Shown: in pieces, positions 59,046-64,000 of the stretch | Numbering within the stretch: the stretch's first letter is position 1 | Layout of the letters: each line of letters starts with the position of its first letter | From: Zanthoxylum bungeanum | Taxonomy: Eukaryota > Streptophyta > Magnoliopsida > Sapindales > Rutaceae | Assembly (NCBI GenBank): GCA_019454045.1 | Contig: SKCR01049654.1 | Location: 124,001-188,000, forward strand | Length of the DNA stretch: 64,000 nucleotides | Direction of reading: 5' to 3' | Notes under the pieces: model-generated | The model's input: only the letters and a program-made list of their open reading frames with translations | Database searches by the model: none | What the model was told of the DNA's origin: nothing | Made by a program: the position numbers and the translations under genes

Positions 59046-59059
59046 GCCAAGTTTTCTCT

Positions 59060-59840
59060 TTCTCAGGCAAAATACTGCTTCAATCTGTCCACGTTGATCG
59101 GCTCAGTGAACTCGTTACCTTCCAAGTCTGACAGTTTCACTGCCCCATTTCCCATTACTTTCTGCACTATGTAGGGTCCTTCCCAGTTAGGTCTGAACTT
59201 TCCTCTCGGATCTGTCGTCGACGGCTCGACTACTAAGTACCAAATCACTCTTTCTGATCTTGGTGGGACGTACTTTTTTGTTGAATGCTCGGGCTAGTCT
59301 TCTTATACAACTGCATGTGATACAAGCTTCGTTCTCTTCTAATCCAGCAGTGCTAACTGATCAAACCTCTGTGGGCCCATTCTTGTTCCGGTAACTCTGC
59401 CTCTGCTAATACCCTCATAGACTGTATTTCCACTTCCACTGGCAATACTGCTTCCATTCCGTAGCTAGACTAGAGAGAAAGGTGTGGCCCCTGTTGCTGT
59501 TCTCCTGATGTTCTGTACCCCCACAAAGCATATGGTAGTTTTGTCGGCCCAATCTCTGCAGTTTTCTGTCATCTTGGCTAAATCGTCTTTATAGTCTTGT
59601 TGGCTGCCTCAACTTGCCCCATTGCCTACGGCCTATAGAGTGATGACTTGTGATGGCCTATCCCATATTTCTGTAGCATTGCCTTTGTTTCTCCTTGAAA
59701 CTAAACTATGTTGTCCGTCACTACATGGTGCGGCATACCGTACCGACAAATGAGATTCCGAGCTATAAACTTTGCCATCTACTTTGCTTATTCCGAGGAT
59801 TCCCCGTGTTCTAAACATCACTGAATTTCATAGTACCAAG
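59060..59840 (-). pseudogene. Gypsy (Tat type) integrase C-terminal half, broken
   Basis: Read from about 59840: RYGMPHHVVTDN (integrase catalytic region), GETKAMLQKYGIGHHKSS, MGQVEAANKTIKTI (the glutamate-bearing part of the core), PYALWGYRTS and MEAVLPVEVEIQS. The C-terminal GKFRPNWEGPYIVQKVM and VDRLKQYF follow at 59240-59063. In-frame stops and shifts occur at several places. There is no chromodomain, as is usual for Tat/Ogre and unlike chromoviruses. Upstream RT and RNase H are absent. Confidence 0.87.
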
Positions 59841-60118
59841 GTTGAATGCTTTTCTCAAATATACTCATATGGCGGAAGAGATTCAGCGAAATGAACGTCT
59901 TTATTATCATTTAAGAAAATGGTTCGAACATGTAGACTAAATCAATGTCTATATTAAAAATGCAGGATCAAATAAACTAGGAGGAATGACTTCATCATTC
60001 GCAACATGACCTTCTTCCTTGACCTATGGTTCTTTACTACTGCTATAATCTATCTCAATGCAAGAAGCCTGATGGTTGAGAGTTTGGAGGACAAAGGTTT
60101 CAGGTAGGCCGGAGTTGA
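59841..60118 (-). other. Bridge between Gag and integrase remnants of E3
   Basis: About 280 bases with no recognised protein. In a complete relative several kilobases with protease, RT and RNase H would lie here, so a deletion breakpoint is within it. Confidence 0.5.
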
Positions 60119-61344
60119 TCATGTAGGTGGAATTGAGTGGTAATTAGGCAAGGGATTTCTGTATGTGTTAGGTTGTTCTTTTTCTGGATTGGGTATTTTA
60201 TGGGAGTCAATGAGGTTTTGGACCTCATGCCTAAGGCGGGTACAGTTGTCGGTGTCATGGACTTTTTCTTGATGGAAGTAACAATACTGGTTTAGGTTGA
60301 GGTACGGTGGTACATGGTTCGGAAATGGCCTAGGTTCCAAAGGTTTTAGAAGTCCTTGCATTTTCAGTTTCTCAAATACCTTTGACAAAGATATACCAAG
60401 ATTGGAGAATCGCCTGTTCTTGACGGTAGCAACCTCGGCAGTAGCGGGCTTGGTCTCAGAAGACCCCCCAAAATTCCTCATATTCATAAAACTTCCGGTT
60501 CTCGGCTTCCTCTTCTTCAATTTCCATGACAGTCTCCCTCAACTGTCGAAAATCTACAATCATGGAGGTCATCCACCTCAGCTTACCATAGATGGAGGGC
60601 TTGGTGCCCTTGATAATCATCTTAATTTGGTCTTTCTCTTAAGGCCGAGTCTGCATTTTCAAAAGCTGGCTTCTCCAGCGATCCACATACTCTTTGAAGC
60701 TTTCCTTTGGCTTCTGCTTAGTGTTCTCCAAATCACGGAGTGACAAGTCAATCTCTAAGTCTGTAACATATTGCTTCAGAAAAGCATCAGCTAGCTCCCT
60801 CCAATCTTTCTTAAGCTTCTTCTCAAGGCTATGATACCAACCACATGTGCCCCCTCGAGTGACATCCCAAACATCTTTTGGACTTGGCACTGTGATAGGC
60901 CCACTGAACTCATGACTGAGACATATTGCTGCAGATGGACTCTCTCGGGTCTCCATTCCCATTAGACTTGGCCATGTCGGGCATTTTAAACTGAGCTGAC
61001 AGCTGTTCTTCGAAGGTCATTGCCTCATAGTCTAGTAAATCTTTGTCCTTACCCTTCATTTTGGCGGGTAATTGTTTCAACATGATCCCGAAGCTTCTGA
61101 AATTCTGCCTGAGACCCAATCACTATGCATGTTGCATACTCTACCATGTCGTCATCAAAAGCGGGGATATCATCCCCCAACCCATTCGGAGGCTCATCGC
61201 GCCTCACATTCTCAGAATTTCCCCCAGCACGGGGTACATCCATACCAGCACAGCAGTAGTCAAGGCATGCAACTGTTCAGTAATTTTGGCGAAACCATTC
61301 TCCAACTGATCCATGCGAGATATTTCATTTTCTGATCCACTCAT
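60119..61344 (-). pseudogene. Gypsy (Tat/Ogre type) Gag, frameshifted
   Basis: The start at 61344 reads MSGSENEISRMDQLENGFAK. Further on come DDIPAFDDDMVEYATC and a matrix/capsid-like part with WYHSLEKKLKKDWRELADAF and FKEYVDRWRSQL (60840-60660), the Gag domain. The C-terminus has YCYFHQEKVHDTDNCTRLRH (60290-60230), a CxxH..C-type zinc-binding motif typical of Tat-lineage Gag, then an LIDSHKIPNP tail. Pieces fall in at least three frames. The start was chosen by the conserved motif. Confidence 0.88.
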
Positions 61345-61991
61345 ATTTATTATTGGCCTCTTGGTGTGTCGTCCCTCTTCCCTAACCCAACGGGAATCTA
61401 TGATGCCTTTTGAACACAAGGGTTAGCATGATGCATGTATGCATGAGGTGAATGAGATGCATGTGATACAAGGAATATATCAACTCATTAAAATTTTCAC
61501 ACAAATCGGCCCATCATCATTTTAGAAGCTTTTGGGCTAACTGTCATAGGAGTGAACTCGTCCCAGTTTAAATGGCCCAACAAGTTCACATCTCATGGCA
61601 AGAAGTCCAACCGTATCCAAATGATAATGCTCCCAAACACAAACATATAATGGCCCATTGGCGTTTTAGGAGCTTTTGGCCCAATCATCATAAGATACGT
61701 TCTTGTCCCAGTTTAAAAATGGCCCAACAAGCCATACCTCATGACAAAAGGTCCGAATGGATCCAAACGACAATGTTCCCAAACACAAGCATACATATAA
61801 TTTCTACAGAGTGGCCCATCAACATTTCAGAAGCTTTTGGCCCAATTGTCATAGGATACGAACTCGTCCAGTTTAAATGGCCCAATAAGTTCGCATTTCT
61901 GACAAGAAGTCTAACTGCATCCAAACGAGGATGGTCCACAAGCACAAGGAAATATTTGCTATAGGCCATACAACCCCGGTCTACGTGTGGG
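61345..61991 (-). other. Leader of E3 with three repeat copies
   Basis: Matches E1 about 800-1460 in reverse. AAACTGGG boxes (as CCCAGTTTAAATGGCCC) occur at about 61562, 61708 and 61868. The match ends near 61990 at ACAACCCCGGTCTACGTGTG, where the next element starts. Confidence 0.7.
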
Positions 61992-62283
61992 TGATGAGTG
62001 GTATTTATATCACTATTTCCCACTCATTTATCCTAATATTTTGTATAGTTTCTTGAGTCTTGTGAATATTTTGATGTGTTTTGTGTTATTTTGTAGATAA
62101 ATAAAGTTTCAGGACATTCTGGAGGTGATTAGGGGCAAAACAGTGAAAATTGGCGAAAAGGGCATTTTGGTAATTTCCAGCGTCGCGACGCCCAGACCTT
62201 CCGCGTCGCGACGCCCAGCATGCGCCGAATCTGCTAGCATACACCGGGTCAACGGATCAGAATTTGAGAAGTTGACTTTACTA

Positions 62284-62685
62284 ACGTGCGCCGTGCCACT
62301 GTCACCATCACAACCAATCTGCTAACATGCGCCGTGCCACGTGTCACCATCATACGCTGCGGACACTCATCATTGCCACGTGTTGTCACGTCATCATCCA
62401 TGTCAGCGGTCAATGAGTCAACTATGCCACGCGTCATGCCACGTCATCGTCCACATCAGATGGTCAACCGAGTCAACATGCCACGTCATCATCAGCCAAT
62501 CACGCCGTGACACGTGTCGCAATCCTATGGTGCCGACAATTGAACAGTCAGCCGCCTTGCCACGTCAGCGCCACGTCAGCGCCACATCAGCATGACGTCA
62601 TCAATGACTTCATCACAATAATTGAGTCTTAGCCGTCTTGCCACCTGTCGCGTTAACAGTCAGCCGACTTGCCACGTGTCGCCTC
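62284..62685 (+). promoter_or_regulatory. ACGT-motif cluster upstream of TATA box
   Basis: Eleven ACGT cores in about 400 bases, including four CACGTG palindromes (62338, 62377, 62511, 62673), six further CACGTC or TGACGTCA (62593-62600) type words and one AACGTG. ACGT cores are the known binding words of plant bZIP and bHLH factors. Confidence 0.6.
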
Positions 62686-62765
62686 CTCAGCGTGCCACGC
62701 CTCACTGTTCCAGCATCGCGACGCTGAAGCCCTTGGCGTCGCTACGCCCAAAGCCAACCCGCGCC

Positions 62766-62772
62766 TATAAAT
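62766..62772 (+). promoter_or_regulatory. TATA box of LTR-like element
   Basis: CCTATAAATTGAGC about 85 bases after the ACGT cluster and followed by CT-rich sequence (62800-62850). Confidence 0.6.
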
Positions 62773-63059
62773 TGAGCTCGAGATTTCAGAATTCATTACA
62801 CAATTCTCTCTCTTCTATTCCGTGTAATGAGAGAGTTTCTCTCTCTAGAATCTTTAGTTCCTAAATTTTTTTACTTTTGTAATTAATTTTTAATTACGTT
62901 TTGTAATAATAGTAATTTACTTTCTTTACTTTTTACAGTTTTTACTATTCACATGAGGAGGTAACTTTCCCAGCTATGGTGAAAGGTATTCTTTTACTGT
63001 TACTATTTAGATTAATCTCCCTAAAAAATAATATATTTACTATTTAAAATACTGATTAA

Positions 63060-63300
63060 TAAAGGATACCGCTATATTGGTCGGTTGGCAATTCAATTTA
63101 ATCTGGTTTAAACCTGACTAATCAAGGAAACCGCTATATTGGTCGGTTGGTAAGTTTACCGCCAGATTGGTCGGTTGGTAAATTTATTTTGGTACCGCCT
63201 TTATGGCTGGATTATGGACAAATATTACCACATATATGGCTGGTTGGACTTAATTTGACTTAATCAGGATACCGCCAGATTGGTCGGTTGGTAAAATATT
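63060..63300 (+). repeat. ACCGC..ATTGGTCGGTTGG imperfect repeat
   Basis: Clear copies at about 63068, 63129, 63158 and 63270, with decayed ones near 63194 and 63227, in AT-rich spacer. Function unknown. Confidence 0.75.
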
Positions 63301-64000
63301 ATCACAAGTTTATATATTATTTTATGGGAGATATCTAAATTAGTAGTAGTAAAAGTAATTCCTTTTACCTTAGCATTTTATTTTATTGTAATTTACCTTT
63401 CAGTATTTACTTTACCGCATTTTTACTTCAAGTCTTTTATTTTCAAGTTTTCACCAGCCCTAGTTATGTGTTGTAACTAAATTAGTTATCTGGGGTTGTG
63501 ATGACTTTTAATATCACCGTTTTATAAGGGGTTAAATTATAGCTTGGGTAATATAAAGATTTATTTATTGAGTCTTAATCTTAATGCCTTTTTATTAATT
63601 GGCCACTAATAAAATTGATATGGTAAATCTAAAATGAACTAGACATATGGATTTTAGGTTTCAGCCTTAGACTCAATAGCCCACGACCTTCCTTGAGGAT
63701 AGATAACCCTTTAATAGATTTCCTTACAGGATAGGAATATACCTGTCGGGCGGGGGTAGCCATAATTGGAACTTAACTTAATGAATCCAGATAATTTGGT
63801 TGACATAAACATATGGTTCAATTGGGTTAAACTGGGTATTTGTGTCTGACCATCGACAGAGGCTTACACATAATTTAGTGTTTCAGGTTAATAAATCAAT
63901 ATATTACCCAACTTTAAGATAATCACTTCATCTTTAAAATGATATTAAAAGAAATCACAACCCTAGATAGTTTTTAATATTGAATTTTCTTAAAATCTAC

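Larger units (their letters stand above)
55231..61991 (-). mobile_element. Ogre/Tat-like LTR retrotransposon E3, internally deleted
   Basis: On the minus strand: leader (61345-61991), Gag pseudogene, a short bridge, integrase C-terminal pseudogene, conserved module, minisatellite, PPT and complete 3' LTR (55231-58125). Protease, RT and RNase H are missing. The leader is cut at 61991 by another LTR-like element, so the 5' LTR and PBS are not seen. It supplies the lineage assignment for E1 and E2. Confidence 0.83.
61992..64000 (+). repeat. LTR-like sequence, start of another element
   Basis: The start TGATGAGTGG interrupts the E3 leader. A promoter-like U3 with a TATA box at 62766-62772, a CT-rich start region and repeat-bearing non-coding sequence follow to the window edge. 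No partner copy, PBS or protein is visible. The direction follows the TATA box; gypsy-type is a guess. Open frames at 62125-62864 reflect the repeated short words. Confidence 0.5.

Noticed and set aside
60297..60743. 148-codon + strand frame
   Set aside because: Antisense to the recognised Gag pseudogene of E3.
62125..62864. Several + strand frames in the ACGT-rich region
   Set aside because: No known motif, a promoter-like setting and repeated short words; a TATA box lies inside them.

Overview
This window looks like plant (probably eudicot) intergenic DNA made almost entirely of nested LTR retrotransposons, with one DNA transposon. I found no intact host gene, rRNA, tRNA or CRISPR array. 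The assignment rests on plant-type Ty1/copia and Ty3/gypsy Gag and integrase remnants, plant primer-binding sites, a plant-type hAT transposase and long LTRs of about 2 to 3.3 kb. Every transposon protein seen carries stops or frameshifts, so the coding content is pseudogenic.

Layout, left to right. (1) 1-6314 is a non-autonomous Ty3/gypsy element resembling the Tat/Ogre lineage (E1, + strand). Its 5' LTR is cut by the window edge. It has a PBS, three minisatellites and a 3319-bp 3' LTR, but no coding capacity. (2) 6315-7697 is a gypsy-type LTR fragment. (3) 7698-32394 is a non-coding copia-type element family in the order internal, LTR (9908-12452), internal, LTR (29874-32394). It is interrupted by a minus-strand copia (14603-25075) and by a hAT transposon (25305-29255, TIRs and 8-bp TSD). 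The minus-strand copia is itself hit by two solo LTRs with perfect 5-bp TSDs (16146-19189 and 22456-24873). (4) 32395-36361 is a diverged minus-strand LTR split by another solo LTR (33445-36051, TSD TATAC). (5) 36362-38974 is an Athila/Tat-type gypsy remnant on the minus strand (Gag, PBS, LTR) followed by an unassigned segment with a TATA box. (6) 38975-46107 is a second Ogre-like non-autonomous element (E2, minus strand) with four minisatellite blocks. (7) 46305-55205 is a decayed copia element (+ strand) with a Met-tRNA-type PBS and a truncated 3' LTR. (8) 55231-61991 is a third Ogre-like element (E3, minus strand) that keeps Gag and the integrase C-terminus but has lost protease, RT and RNase H. 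(9) 61992-64000 is the start of another LTR-like element with an ACGT-rich promoter island.

How the parts relate. E1, E2 and E3 share LTR ends, PPT, PBS, a conserved leader, a short conserved module and related minisatellites. They look like one family of autonomous-derived and deletion-derived members. The copia-type LTRs at 9908, 22456, 29874 and 33445, with the minus-strand copies at 20268 and 32395, form a second family.

The most interesting signal is in the U3 part of that second family. It is a chain of short inverted repeats whose stem sequences differ between copies while pairing is kept. This suggests a selected DNA or RNA structure that ordinary element annotation does not explain. 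All similarity statements come from reading the sequence by eye; no alignment or database search was run.
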